DNA of 64,000 nucleotides from Rotaria sordida. Its lineage: Eukaryota > Rotifera > Eurotatoria > Philodinida > Philodinidae. Below are positions 12,549 through 26,000 of the stretch, piece by piece. The position numbers were made by a program, and so were the translations under genes. The number at the start of each line of letters is the position of its first letter. Positions within the stretch are counted from its first letter, which is position 1. The notes below the pieces were generated by a model. That model had not been told where the DNA came from. It worked only from the letters and a program-made list of their open reading frames with translations, and ran no database searches. The stretch covers positions 1 to 64,000 of the forward strand of contig CAJNOL010000214.1 in NCBI GenBank assembly GCA_905250125.1, written 5' to 3'.

Positions 12549-13361
12549 CGCCCTAGAGAAAGTACTGAGTTCAGGGTACCCATGTACTGAGAAAGCCTTA
12601 GCAGGATACCTAATTTGGTACTTCGAAAATTCTCGGTAATTATACTGATGTAGGTACTGCAAGTGTTACCTATAAAAGTACGCTCACTGAGCAAGTGCTG
12701 GTATGGATACCCGCATCTGTAATTTTACTGAAAAAAACTCTACAGGGTACCCTACATTTGTCACGTTCTGCGTAGCGACTGTTCATTCACCGTTTTCTTT
12801 TTCGCGCACGGCTCCGTATACACAACTGAGCAAAACACAAGAAATTAATCTGTTTTCATACTAATTTTTCTAGATTATTTCTTCACTATTTCTTGACTAT
12901 TTCTTAGTCGAGAACATTCCGATCTTCATCGTAGATTAAGAGCGGACTAACCTGAGGCGGTCTCATGGATACTCGACCAATTCAAATTCGGTCAGATCTC
13001 GACATTTGACCTGTTGAGTTTTCAGAATTGAAAAACTTAAATATAATAAAATCGAAAAAAATGTAATGAACCGCTTTGAGAGAAAAAAAATGCAAAAAGT
13101 GAAAGGTCAGGTTCGCTCCTGAACATACTGAAATTTTGGTAGCAGGATACCTAAAAATGCTGTAAAATAGTACCCAATTGAGTATCTGATCAGTATCTTC
13201 AAGCATCCAGTTACTATACATTTTGTAGCAGGGTACCTGCTAAAGTACCATTTAGGTACTTGAAAGTACCTATAAGTACTTTGGTACCCAAAAGTTCCTG
13301 TGACATACTGGTAACAGGGTACTTTTTCGGGTACCCTTAACTCAGTATATTCTCTAGGGCG
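12549..13361. mobile_element. Fold-back MITE rich in GGTACC
   Basis: The ends are CGCCCTAGAGAA (from 12549) and its mirror TTCTCTAGGGCG (to 13361), and the match continues inward through TACTGAGTT and GGGTACCC. The interior contains many GTACC/GGTAC units (KpnI-like sites) on both arms and a GCAGGGTACC motif, mirrored many times. Minus-strand frames at 12982-13221 and 13107-13373 run through this repeat and are not genes. No clear target duplication. Confidence 0.75.
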
Positions 13362-14389
13362 CGAAATAATCAATGAAATTTATCTTTGATGTTCGTTATG
13401 AAGTAGCGATAGCTTGATTAATACTGTATAAATCATCAATCAATAAAATCGTTTCTTTTTGCAACGTTTGTGACTACTCCTATTTCTTCATTTATGAATT
13501 TCTTGTGAGTCTATGATGGCGTCCATATTTTTCCTTTAATTTGTTGAATTCTTTTAAAATCTTACCATAGGCCCGTCAGATTGTTGTAAATCAGCAAACA
13601 TGAACCATAGTTGATTAGTAAAATATGAACAGAAGAAATGTGCCGTTGCAAATTTAGTTTACGTAGTTTGAGTTCGCTTTTCTTGATTATTTTCAGCTTT
13701 ATTTTATATTCAGTTTGTATGCTACTATGATAACCTTGTCAAATAATCAATTGCTTTTATCAAAAGAATATCTTACCTATTCTAGCAACTGAAAACAACA
13801 TATTTTGAATTTACATTGAGCACATTATCTCATAACATTGAGATTGGATTATGTGAGGTTTTTGAAAGTTCTGATTTAAAACTATTTAATTATTTAGCTT
13901 ACAACGATATCATTGACATTACTGATAGTTTTGATTAATACATCGTTCTATTTTGCCATATATCATGAGAATAGAATATAGAACAAATTAGTGAACTTTA
14001 GCAGATCGTCTTCTATTTCCATGAGTTTTTCTTCATCTATTAGGAAAATCCTGTTTATTCTATGATAATCTGGTTTCTCTATAATTTATATGTTATTTTA
14101 ATTTTTCATAAATAAAAATGAAGAACAATCTTTTTTTTATCACGTATCTGATTCATATATATATACAATTAAAACCGCTAATTCTAAAGTGACAGGAATG
14201 AAAAAGTTTTGTCAATGAGAACTACAGGCAAATAGAAAATCTTTTGAAAGCATCGGTAATAGGTTTTAATCTTGAAAAACACAGGTATTGTTGATGTTAG
14301 TGGACTCTCTGAAACATTTAAAGTAATTCATATTTACTGGTCGGCAATTGAGACCAGAAATTTAGTTAGAGCCATATATCATTGAAAAT
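13362..14389. other. AT-rich spacer, no gene seen
   Basis: I see no open frame of interest and no mirrored or tandem structure in this kilobase. Confidence 0.45.
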
Positions 14390-17330
14390 ACAATCACCAC
14401 AGGTGAATTTAATGCATTCATAAAAAAATGGCGTACTATGTCGTCAGATAATGGAGATAGAAGCTTGAAAGAATGGATTGAAAGGAATCAAAATTTGTTA
14501 CATTCCATCGATATTACATTCTTCAAAACGTGCAAATAGAGAGGTCGATTTAACAATTATAACTACAGGAAGAACGAAAGGTGATACACTAAAGATTGAT
14601 TATAGTGATCAATGGCCAGTAGTAATTACTTGTGAGAATATGCGGTTTGATAAGAAGAAATTTTTTCCACATGTGCATTGGACGACGTATAAAGCTATTC
14701 TCACATTATTACAAGAATTTTGAATAAAGGAACAGAATAGAGGAGTGCATGTTGGTGAGTGATATGTGAAGTGCGTGTACTTTCTTATTGTTTCAAAAAA
14801 CGGACGTACACAATGGAAAGAAAAAAATTCGAACAGTACCGACTCCTTATCGTATTCAGAAGCCGCAAGAAATGAAAATAGTAAGAAATAGATATTACAA
14901 AGCGAAGAAAAATATGCAATGCAAATGAAGAGGCAAGATGCTGCCACACATTATGACACGAAAAGTAAGAGTCGTACTTTCAAAATATATATTGAATAAA
15001 TTCCAGAAGCTTGTATCTAAAATTCACGAAATATAGGATAATAGAGAAGAAGTATTCTAGTTACATTTTTCTGAGAATATATACCTAAAGCACTTTCCTA
15101 TTCAAAATTAGATAGTGGCAAAATCGTGCTGAGAAAGGAGAGTGAAATTAGTGATGAGATTTTTATCGACACTACTTGAAATAATTTAAATCAGGAAATA
15201 TAGATATGTCAGATGCTCATGAGATTCAAATTGAAGCAGAATATCTAGAATTAATGAATAAACTAGCGATGTTAAATGAAAAGACTTAGGTAACGAATTT
15301 TATCGGGATAAAGAGGTATGCATATATATATATTGAAAGCAAAAAAGTCAACCGGTTTTGATACTGTATCGAATTTTATGATCAAACGACTTCCACCGAG
15401 CTACATACACTAGGTCAAACAATACAATAAGGAAATAGACCATTCAGAGCAATTCAGGTGTCTTCAGTTCGAAATATTTCTTGTTAAAAACCATTGATAG
15501 ATGGATTAGACATAGATCGATATTTCCGACCTCCGGGAAAAAGTAGATTTTGTCTGAAATGGTTGGAAAGATGTGAGAAAAACATCTTTTCGCCCTTGGA
15601 AGTTCCAGGAATCGATGAAGCTGGGAAGATATGTATCAAATTAGAGTGATTTCGGCTTTTTCGCGCTACACTTCCGATCATTTCTTATCAGATAGAAAAA
15701 AATTGATTAGAAATGACTGGAAAAATCTGTAAACTTTCTAACCTGAAATACTGCTACTAAATTCTATCGTTTTTCGTTGTTTTTCTCCAGAACTGGTGCA
15801 TATGCATCACATGATGAGACACATTTGCGGATGAGATATGAATGGGTGACTACATGTATATATACGTATATCAGAGTGTTAGTTCAGTCACTCAGTCGTT
15901 CGCAAGTTAACAAGTAAACAGTACGTTAGTTAGGGAGACGTGTAAAAATGTAAACATATACATTTAGTTTTATTTATCTATGGACACATATGTATTTACA
16001 ATAATACGTATAGATATTACTATAGGCTGATACTATAGGACATAAATTTGTTCTTATGTAATTAGTACACTATGCATCTCTATAGGTGCACAAGTGCGCA
16101 AAAATATGACACTAGTCTCAAAAACAACGACTTTTTGCGCGTTGTTTTGGCTGATTCTACTGATCTTCCTGCAGAAGCCAGGCGTAAAATCATGGAAATA
16201 ATGATTATCCACATTTTTCTGACCACCAGAAATATTATGAATTTAACCGGATTCAATCGGCAACTGGAAGGAGTATTCGAGAAACATGGTAGAACTCTAT
16301 CGTCTTTTGTCGGTTCCAAGTGCTAGAATCGTTGATCAGATCCTTTTACATTGGCTTTCACTGTAGAAACAGTAGTATCTCGCATGTTTCCTCCTAGTTC
16401 CTTTCATTTTTCTGCAGGTTCCAGTCTTTCTCAGAATATTTTCGATAGTTGGAATGACTGATCTGAGTTCTAGTATTTTTGTTTTAGATAAATGTTTAGT
16501 CAGATATGACAAGTTTTTGATTTTGTCCCGATCATTTCCTATAATTGTCCTTCTGAATTCAATAAAGTTCTATATTGCTTTCATGCTCCAAAAAATCTGG
16601 AAAAGTATTGTGTCCAGTATAATATCTTTCCGAAGCAGTGATATTACTGCCTTCATGTTCCTATAATTTTCTAGTCGGTTCCTGCTGAAATATAGAAGAA
16701 ACGATAGGAAATTTGCCCAGAAAATACGTTGTTTTCAGAAGGATCGAGCCCCATTCATCGATATGGACAGTTGTTGATCAAACCGCTACAACATCTGGTT
16801 GAGCGCATGCAGGTATCGGAACATTTGTAAGTTAGCCAGAATAGTGATATTGAATAAATTACAAGGTAGAACACCTCGTTGTGATCAGACACGATCGATT
16901 TTACTTTTAGCAATGCATTCAAAGTTCTTTGAAAAAATTATATTAGAAAAAGTAAGATATTAGACAAGAACCAATAATTGAGTCCCAGCTGAACAGTTTG
17001 ATTTTCGTCCAAATGGTTTATTTTTCACTAGAGTCCTATCCGGCAATCAAGAAGTTTACAATAAAATGATGGCTAATATTTTAATATTAGCAGTGTACGT
17101 TAACTATTAAAAGACATACGACAAAGTGTGGTATAAGGATCTTGCTGTTAAACTCTTTAGAATGAACATATCTTTAGTACCATTGAAACTAATTATTTTT
17201 TGTGGCTAAGTGATCGTTGTATATATGTTGTCCTTGGAGAGAATCAATCGAAAATATTTCACACCTAATTCCGATCAATAAAGCAAGAAATAAAGCTGAT
17301 AATTGACGTTTTAGAAGAGGAGGGAACAAA
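14390..17330 (+). mobile_element. Decayed LINE (non-LTR retrotransposon), endonuclease and RT fragments
   Basis: Two plus-strand pieces of one non-LTR element are recognisable. The first (14478-14723) is the C-terminal end of an exonuclease-endonuclease-phosphatase domain. It contains VDLTIITTGRTKG and then SDQWPVV, where a functional copy would have the catalytic His of SDHWP, so this copy is inactive. The second (about 16861-17280) is part of a reverse transcriptase. PAEQFDFRPNG matches the motif before RT motif A, and motif A itself reads YVNY-stop-KTYDKVW, so the catalytic Asp is Asn and a TAA (17108-17110) follows. GENQSKIFHT lies downstream. The region between (14724-16860) has many stops and is not recognisable to me. 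It may include a separate insertion. Confidence 0.75.
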
Positions 17331-17429
17331 AGTATGTAATAAAATAGGAAAGTATTCCAAGAAATGGAAACAATCCATATGTTCGTCTAAAACAGTAATG
17401 TAGATCTTTCATTTGCAAATACGACACAC

Positions 17430-18336
17430 TATAGTCAATGTATATATGAAGGATCAAAGATTACAAATAGTTAAAGAATTTGAATATGTAAGTTTGACGT
17501 AGACAAATAAATTATCTTTAAATCTTCGATTGATAAAACGCTTAAAAATATTCAATGGACATTTAACAAATAAAGATGATAAAACTCTTTCAAATGTTGT
17601 CTTACGAAGATATATTTTGGTTTTAGTTTTTCTTATTCTACTTGAATAGTTCCACTATATCCATTTCTAAACAAAATCCAAAAATAATTACTCTTGAAGA
17701 AATTTAGGAACGGACTGAGACTGGTTTATTGTTGCCGCTGTGCTTCTAAGGCAATAGGCTTTCTTCAAATAACAAATGAAGTTTCATTAGCAGATTATAT
17801 AAAATGATAGATCAAAACAAGACTAGAACGAATCGATTAATTAGATGTAGATCGCTCGCTTTTTTACAATGATATATTTTATTGGAATTTATTTCAAACG
17901 AGTAAAAATAGTCACCTTAGACATTTCCTTTGCATAAAATGAATGAAACACACACAGACAAGGCATCAATCATTGTTTTTTTCAATGGCTTAAATTTTGA
18001 TCAATGTCAAACCCATCATGTTCTGTCTGAACTTCCTCCATTCCTCTCATCTATGCCTTTCTCTATCTCATTTTCTCACTTCTCTTTGCTTTTGTCATCT
18101 CCTTTTTTTTTTATTCTTTTCGTCTTCACTCCTTGTTTCCTTTTTTTTCTCTTCACCATATTTTATCTATCAAACGTGCCATTTTATAAAATTATTGTTT
18201 TTTACTTTCTTTTTGTATGCATTAACATCACTCTTAATGATGTAAATCACACAGTTGCTAATGCTTACGATATTTATTGTAAGCATTTTCGAGTATAATA
18301 ATAAGAAAGCAAGATTGTATATATATATATATATAT
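17430..18336. other. Spacer with pyrimidine-rich block
   Basis: From about 18000 to 18170 the plus strand is strongly C/T-rich. This keeps two frames open (17930-18298 and 17997-18245) but yields only Phe/Leu/Ser runs. It ends in a TA microsatellite at 18318-18336. Confidence 0.45.
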
Positions 18337-19133
18337 GGGGACAGCTATTTTGACCGGATATTCCAGTTCTATTTTTTTTTATCAGGCAATTTCTATAATA
18401 TATCGAAACAATATGATTTTTTTTTAAACATTTCTAGTACTCATATAGTGATGATGATTTGTTATTATTTTGATTACATATTTTATCTGAAATAAAAATA
18501 ATTAAGTGTCTTCATAACATATTTTGCTCGAACGTATTCTTATTAAACTTATTCGCTTATTATAACTTTCACTTGACATTCGGGCTATTCTCTTTCGATC
18601 CTTTCAAATTGATAATATACACTTTCAATATTATGCTGGCTTCAAAGCGTAGGAGCAACTGCTAAAAATATTCATCAACGTATTTAAAATTTTGTCATTT
18701 TTATGACGTATTTACAAAGGACCTTGTGATAATTTTTATAACATTATTAAAATAGTACATATTACCTCTGTCCGATGTTATCTTAGGTTGACTAAACATC
18801 ATATTTGTAATTATAGACCGTGATACATTATCTATAGGTTCTGATCGATTACTTTTAATAAAAATGTGTTAGTAATATTTTTTCTTATTTCAAATAACAA
18901 GTATGCATTAGAATGAATGAATAAGGTTGAAAAAAGTACGTTTGAGTAAAATATTGTACGAAAATATTTGATTATTTTTTGTTTCAAACAAGATATATAA
19001 CCCAAACAATAACAAATCAGAACACTACATAAGTACTATAAATGACCAAAAAAGAAAAATCATATTTTTCCGATATATTATAGAAGCTGGATGATAAAAA
19101 AGAACTGGATCATCCGTTCAAACTGGCCACCCT
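18337..19133. mobile_element. Fold-back element inside a TA microsatellite
   Basis: The left end (GGGGACAGCTATTTTGACCGG) and right end (its imperfect mirror, finishing GGCCACCCTC) begin two arms of about 350-380 bases. Mirrored landmarks include CTATAATATATCG near 18393 and CGATATATTATAG near 19071, with AAATCATATTTTTC opposite AACAATATGATTTT. On both outer sides lies a TA run (18318-18336 and 19134-19151), as expected if the element inserted by TA target duplication into a TA repeat, or if the TA run expanded from the duplicated target. Non-coding. Confidence 0.82.
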
Positions 19134-20047
19134 CATATATATATATATATAATAAAAACATTTGTCTAACAGCTTCGTTCTTCATATCCGACAATAAACA
19201 AAACGTACGTTATAATGACCTATGAGGAAAAAAAGTGAAAAAATGCTCTCATTAATAGGATTCAAAACATGCTATTTAAAGTAATGTGAGCGATTTTCAT
19301 AACCAGGGATGCTTAGCCTTGGCTATGTTAATATTACTTCATCAGATAATATCATTTCAATACAATCGAAAATAAGCGAAAACCTATCAAATGATGGAAG
19401 TGATAAGACATTGATGATGATGAAAATTATTTACGACAAGTATGCAATGATGTATTTATTTTGTTTTTTTTTAAAAATGTATTTATATATGAAGTCGTCG
19501 TTAATGTTTGATCCAATTTTCTTCTATACCTATAATAGCAAGATTAGTAAATAATATCTACAATCATCACCTTTTTCTCGTTCGCTACCATCACTTTTTT
19601 TTTTTCGTATGCTGAATAGACGAAAACAATGTTAATCAAACGAAGAAACAACACAAAAAAGAAGAACAAGAAAGGAAGGAAAGTTATCTATTAGATGTTG
19701 TTTGCTCCTTGAGTTCACGTCGACAAACACGCAAGAATTTGGTACTTGACTATATACGAAAAAGAAAGAATGATAGAGAGAGCGAGAGAGAGAGAGAGAA
19801 AGAAAATAGGTAGGTACTCTCTCTTTTCTTGTATATTTCCATTCCTAAGAACTCAATGACGCGGATGTAACAGGCTCTTTTACTCCTTGATCTGATGATG
19901 AGACGCAAAATTATGCATCTATCAACCAGAAATTCTTTTCTTCGAATGATTATTTCTCTTTTTTTTTTTGTTTGAAATTACAGATATATGAAACATTGTT
20001 AAACCAACAACTTTGGATTTACAATAGAACGTTTATTAGATAAATAA
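19134..20047. other. Upstream region of the lectin gene
   Basis: This contains a TA tract at the start and a 246-base frame at 19309-19554 with no recognisable content. A GA tract lies at 19770-19803. It presumably holds the promoter of the lectin gene that starts at 20048/20075; no core promoter motif is clear. Confidence 0.4.
19770..19803. repeat. GA-dinucleotide tract upstream of the lectin gene
   Basis: This is a run of GAGAGAGCGAGAGAGAGAGAG type about 250 bases before the lectin start codon. Similar GA/CT tracts lie upstream of three other genes in the window, so it may have a promoter role (GAGA-like) or simply be a microsatellite. Confidence 0.6.
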
Positions 20048-23000
20048 ATGTTTATCATGATATATATTAATTACATGCTTTTCATTGTTTTATTCATTTT
20101 AACTTTTGCACAAGTATCACAATGTAAGTAACAGCAAAAAAAAATAAATAAATCATTGATCTTTCTGTCATTTAAGTGTATACAATCGTTTTTATTGTTT
20201 AATTGACGCCTTCATAGACAGTATCATATATCACTAGTGCAACTGTTTTTTTTTCTCGAATATTCGTATGAGACATAGTAATGAAAACTCTGATGATTAT
20301 TTTGTAGAAAAAAAATTCGAATACATATAATGCAAACCTATGCCTAATTAGGTAATAGATACACGACATTTTGTTCTTGTCATAGTAGTCAAAGAAATGA
20401 TAAAAATCAATAGAAAGTAATCCGACTATTTATTTTATATGACAAACATAATCAACATCATGAGAATGCTTTTTATATATACATATATATCAAAAAAATA
20501 ATATTTTTGTAATATAATCATATTAGGAAAATTAATACTGTTTTACTAAGAAAAAAGATATGATAGAAAATATAGCTGATTGTCATCGATGTAATAGTAT
20601 AAAATTCTGATGACATCAAATAATTTATTAGTAATTAGTCTTTAGCAAAAAATTGTAGAGAAAGATTGAAAACTAATTACGATATTTATTGTATAAAAGT
20701 TAAAGATTTTTTTAAACAAGAATTGATTCAATTTTTGAAAAAAAATACAAAAGAATTTTGAAAACAAATAAATCTTTGATACATACTGATTTTTAGATTA
20801 TTGACAATTGATAATTTTTTTCAAAATTTTTTAAACACTTTTTATAAAAACTATGATTATGTTCAGTTTATTTCTAAAAGTTATCATTTAAATAACCTTT
20901 GCCAAGGTTTAAAATTCATTTATTTAATCATAGCTTTTCTCTTAATCTGTTATATTATACCAATAAAATGTATACAAATGGCAGTTCTATCAAAATAAAA
21001 GAAGAATTAAATTAAATTATTTTTTCTTTTGTTAAATCTCTTTAGCCAGCGCTTCTCTTCTTCCTATATACAATCCGTCGACTCGTTGTCATCATCTGCC
21101 TCTTACTGACAAAAATCTCACTTTTGCTCTTTGTCTTCAACGTGCATCAGATACACAATATCCATTTAATCGTTATACATCATCATCATTTTGTTCAAAA
21201 TCTTATCCACCAGATGGTCATTTAGTTGATCTATCGTCTTTATCTTCATCAACAATTGATTTACTTTTTCAAAGTTTAACAAATCTTCTAAATACAAATG
21301 ATTCTCATATCGATTCACCCAAACCAAATTTTTTTTGGATAAATTCAAGTAAGGCTGAATGATCAGATTATTTTCAAAAATTAAATTTTAGATCTTACAC
21401 AGACTTTAACAAATAATAAATTTTGGTGTCCAAATCAAAATCTAGGAAAAAATGAATCACAAAAATTTTTAATATTAAAAACACGTTGGGATTATAATAA
21501 TGGTAGTAAACCATGTATTGCAACAAAAAGTATACATTGGATTCGTGCTCCATTTATTTGTTTAACAAAACAAATAATAAACCACGAAAAACAAATATCA
21601 TCAGAACCTATTCATATTTCACCAATTTATTCAAGTAATATTTTTATTTATCTATTTTTATTATAGAAAAATATTAAAAAAAAATATTTTAGATGATACA
21701 ATTATTTTCTATGATTCAACACCATGTATAATTGTTCGTACACGTACACATCAATATACATTTTGTATTCGTCGTCAATCATGTCCACAATCAAAGACAC
21801 ATGCATATTGTAAAAATAGGATTGATGCACATCGTATATGTCAAAAAGAAAAAAATGGTTCAAATTTATTAACAATAGAAAATGATGATGAATTTCAACT
21901 TATAAATGATATTCTAGCTCGTTATTCAAATGAATCAATACTTATTAATTCAAGTAATTTTGTAGGTAATCATGTTTTACGTGCACACTGGTTGTGGATT
22001 GATGGAAGAAAAGGTTAAATATTTGAAAGAAAAAAAAAAAACAACAAAAAGAAATATTTTGTTTATTATTCATATATAGATATTAATAATACTTATCAAT
22101 GGAATATAAATAATAAAATTTTAACAACAATTCCAGAAAAATATTGGTGTGATAGTATGACAAACTGTTCAAGTGGAAAAGGACGTGAACATGTTGTTTT
22201 AAGTATGAATTGTCAACCGAATAACAAAACTTTTCAAGTTTGTCTAGCATCAAGACAAACATCAGATCCAGGACCATATATATGTAAACGAACATTGAAA
22301 AAGAATGAAGGTAAAGTTATTAGAATGTCATTAAATAATTTAAATGAGTTTTAATTTTTATAGAATCAGTTTCAAACTATACTTATCTTCGAGATATAAT
22401 TACTCCTACTACAAAATCATCTATTTCCGTCGTACCAATTTATGAAAAAAGTAAGTTTACTTTGTTTGTATTGTTTGATTTGTTTTTTTAATTTCGTCTT
22501 GTAAATCAGATTTAACATCAATCTATTATGATGAACATCATTGTTTAACTGTTCAAACTTATTCTCATCTCTATTCATTTTGTTTACGTCGACAAAATTG
22601 TACAGCACCAAAAGCTTTTTGTACAAAATGGAGTCGAGCTCAAAAAGATTGTACAATATTAAAAAATCAAGCACAATTATTAACTATTGAAAATGAACAA
22701 GAAAGAACATTAATTAAAGATATTATGACAAATTATTTAAATGAAACACGTTTAACATTTAATGGAAGCTCATATCGTCATTATGTCTTAGCACATTTTA
22801 TATGGATTGATGGAGTTCGACAAGGTTATCTAAAATAGAATTTTAGAAAAGAAAAATTGTATTTTTTATTTTCATTTTTATCTAGCTGACAAAAAAACAT
22901 ATTTATGGAATAATCAACGTGAATCAATACCAGAACATTTATGGTGTCCTAAAAATGAATGCAATGCAATCAAACATGAACGTGTTATGTTGAATTTATT

Positions 23001-26000
23001 ATGTAATAAATATAATTCATCATTTTGTTTGGGTACACGTCGTGAATGGGTACCAGCACCATATATTTGTAAACGTGTACGACCTAAAGATAGTAAATAT
23101 TAATTAACTTTTTTTTTTTCCTTATTTTAAATATATAAAACTGATTTATTATTTGAAATAGAATGTCCAATATTATTTGATAAAATTCGTAATATACAAT
23201 CGAATGAAATGTTAGTTGTGACAATTGATCGAACAGTAGCATTAATTAAATGTAAACATCCAGAATATAATACAGAAATAAAAGTACAATATCAATGTAA
23301 TATTCAAACAAATCAATGGCAACTAATCTATAAAAATGTCAATTTTACTTGTCGTAAGTTATAAAATGTTTTGTGAACACAAAAAAAAATAAATTCTATT
23401 TAGCTGATGATGATATTCCTTCGACAAATAAATCGATTATTGAGTCTCGACCATCTCAGACGACTCATAGTTCAAGTAAGAAACTTCTATCTCATACTTT
23501 AAGATATTGATTCAACTTTGGTATGTGTATATACAGTAAATACTTTCAAACAATGTATTAGAAAAAAAATGTTCTTCAGAAATATCTATGTCAGAAAATG
23601 ATGTGCTAATTATCTTTGTCAACTAATTAATTGACATACGAATTATTTTGTCAAACTACTTGGAAAGTACTTTAGCTATTGAATTATTATATGAAATGAA
23701 ATCTTTAGAAAAGTAATCTAGAAATCAAGATTTTAAAAGTGACTATAAGGTTTTGACTACAGAACGGAATATATATAGGCTTGTGAAGAAAGACTTTCTC
23801 TATCTAAGGATGTATGCAATATCAAGCCCTACTGCATACTGTTGACATGTCAATACGTAGCGTCACCTTTATCGTATACTATCGTGAGTGTAACGAAGAT
23901 GATACCATATATTGACATATCAATAGAGAAAGTCTTTCTTTAGGTAAGAACTATCGAAAAACTTATAGCTGCCTTTAGCTTCTTACTACTAGAATTAGTC
24001 GTTTTTATGTAAATATCTTCTTTACCATCGTTTTTTTCTTTCCTTTTGTCTAGAGATTTTTGGTCATGAAATTTATAATTCTTTTTGTTATTTCAATCTT
24101 TCCAATACATTGTCTATTGAGTTTGCTCAAAATTGGTGATAATTCAAATCACGAGGGATAAGTTTTAAGATACTTAGTATTGTGTCGAAATCTAAAATGT
24201 CAATTTTTTTTTTTATAATAGACATTACCTATTTATGCTTTTCCTATTGAATTATTTATCTTTCTTTACTTTTACTCTTGTCTATCGTCGTTTATCATCT
24301 ATTGAGATTTCAATTTCTGATTTAATTAATCTATTGTAAAACAAATTGATTAAAACTTGAAAGCTTTCATTTCTTATGAGTAGAAACAATTGATATGATG
24401 AGTTACACAGAAACGATTGCACAATAATTAAAAAAATATACAGGAAGAAAGAAACTAAATAACACATCACTTGTGTAGGAATACTAACGGCATGGAACAC
24501 AGGAAGAAAAGAAAAAGTAATTTGCTGAAAATAGTTGTAACATATTGATAACGTAATACTATTTACTTGTCTCAAATTCTATAGATTTTTGAATAATGCA
24601 TGAAATAACAATAAATATATTTATATTGTCTTTATTATAGCATCAACCCGACCATCATATCCAGTACAGAGTACTTTAAGTACAATAAAAGGTTTAAAAT
24701 AAATATATTATCTTAAATAAAACCTATCTGAAAGTTTTTTAGAAAATGATTGTTCACAATCGGAACTCTCATCAATAATAGCTCGTTTACCAACTGAATC
24801 TCGTAATATTTATTCACAGAAATTAACATTTTATTCATCATTATATTATGATATAAAATTGACATGTTATTTTAATTATTCAATTCAAATAACTTATCGA
24901 TGTAATTTATTAAATAAACAATGGATCTATGTTCATGGTAATACAAATCGTTTTCAAAAATGTTATCTACCATGTAATAATAATGAACGAAATGAATTAT
25001 TAAATAAATATTTTACAAAATATCAACAAACAAAAATTCGTACAAGATATATACAAGAAAATAATTCATTACGTTTATCATGTTTACATAAACCTAGCAA
25101 ACGACGAATAGCAATTAGATATAAATGTGGAACAATGACAATAACAACAAAACAATGGTATAGATTACATTCATGTTTTCCACCTACTACAGAAACAAAA
25201 CTTCCACGTAAGTTTATATCGAAATAGTAATAGAAACGATATAATAAAAAATGAGTTTATTTTGTAAACATCTGATTATTAACATGGGAACTGACGTTTT
25301 ATTAATAACCAGTTTCAAATACATAATGAGGGTCTGATATATAGCCGAAATTATCTGACCCTGTTATTTCAATATTTTTGAAATATTGACCCCTTCGTTA
25401 CATGAAGGTTGATGGTGCAATTTCAGAAATATGAAGATAATAGAACCAGATCATTTCGAACTTAAGAACAATTATCACCAGTCGGCTCAGCATGATGAAT
25501 TACTCCTACCTAGGTGCTTTTTTTTGTCGGGCTTGCGCAACAGATCTGAAAATTCTGTTGGTTAATATGATTTTTATTTTTCTGATATTTAAACTAAGCT
25601 TTTAACACTATTTCGATAGGGTTTCATTGGTAAAATATAATGATATCGTTTACTGCATTTCACGTGTGACTTCTTTGTAATTTGTGTCTTATTTATAATG
25701 CCATATTTTAGTTGTAATGGTATCACTATCTGTAAACCGATTAACACCTCGATGTCCTCCAGCAGTTGTTCCTGGTAGTGCATGTGAATATCAAATAGGT
25801 CAATATATACTTGATGTAAATGGATGTACACGAAAAATTTGTCCATCAATTAGTAAATTATGTAATGTACGTATAAAATAAATTTTGTAAACTTATTTTT
25901 TTTTTTTGTCTATAATTTTATTGAGTTTTTTTTTTCTCTTTATAAAAAAGACAATTCGTTGTCCATCTGATCGAATATGTCGTGTTATTCCATGTCAATC

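Noticed and set aside
12982-13373. Two minus-strand frames with repeated YPATK-like words
   Set aside because: The words come from the repeated GGTACC units of a fold-back element.
15850-15960. AGTTCAGTCACTCAGTCG-like sequence resembling the start region of some LTR retrotransposons
   Set aside because: No second LTR copy, primer-binding site or gag/pol sequence nearby.
16072-16326. Overlapping frames of about 80 codons on both strands
   Set aside because: They lie between the LINE fragments, mirror each other on the two strands, and show no recognisable motif.
17930-18298. 122-codon plus-strand frame
   Set aside because: It lies in a C/T-rich block, gives mainly Phe/Leu/Ser, has a second open frame alongside, and starts with TTG. 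This is compositional, not coding.
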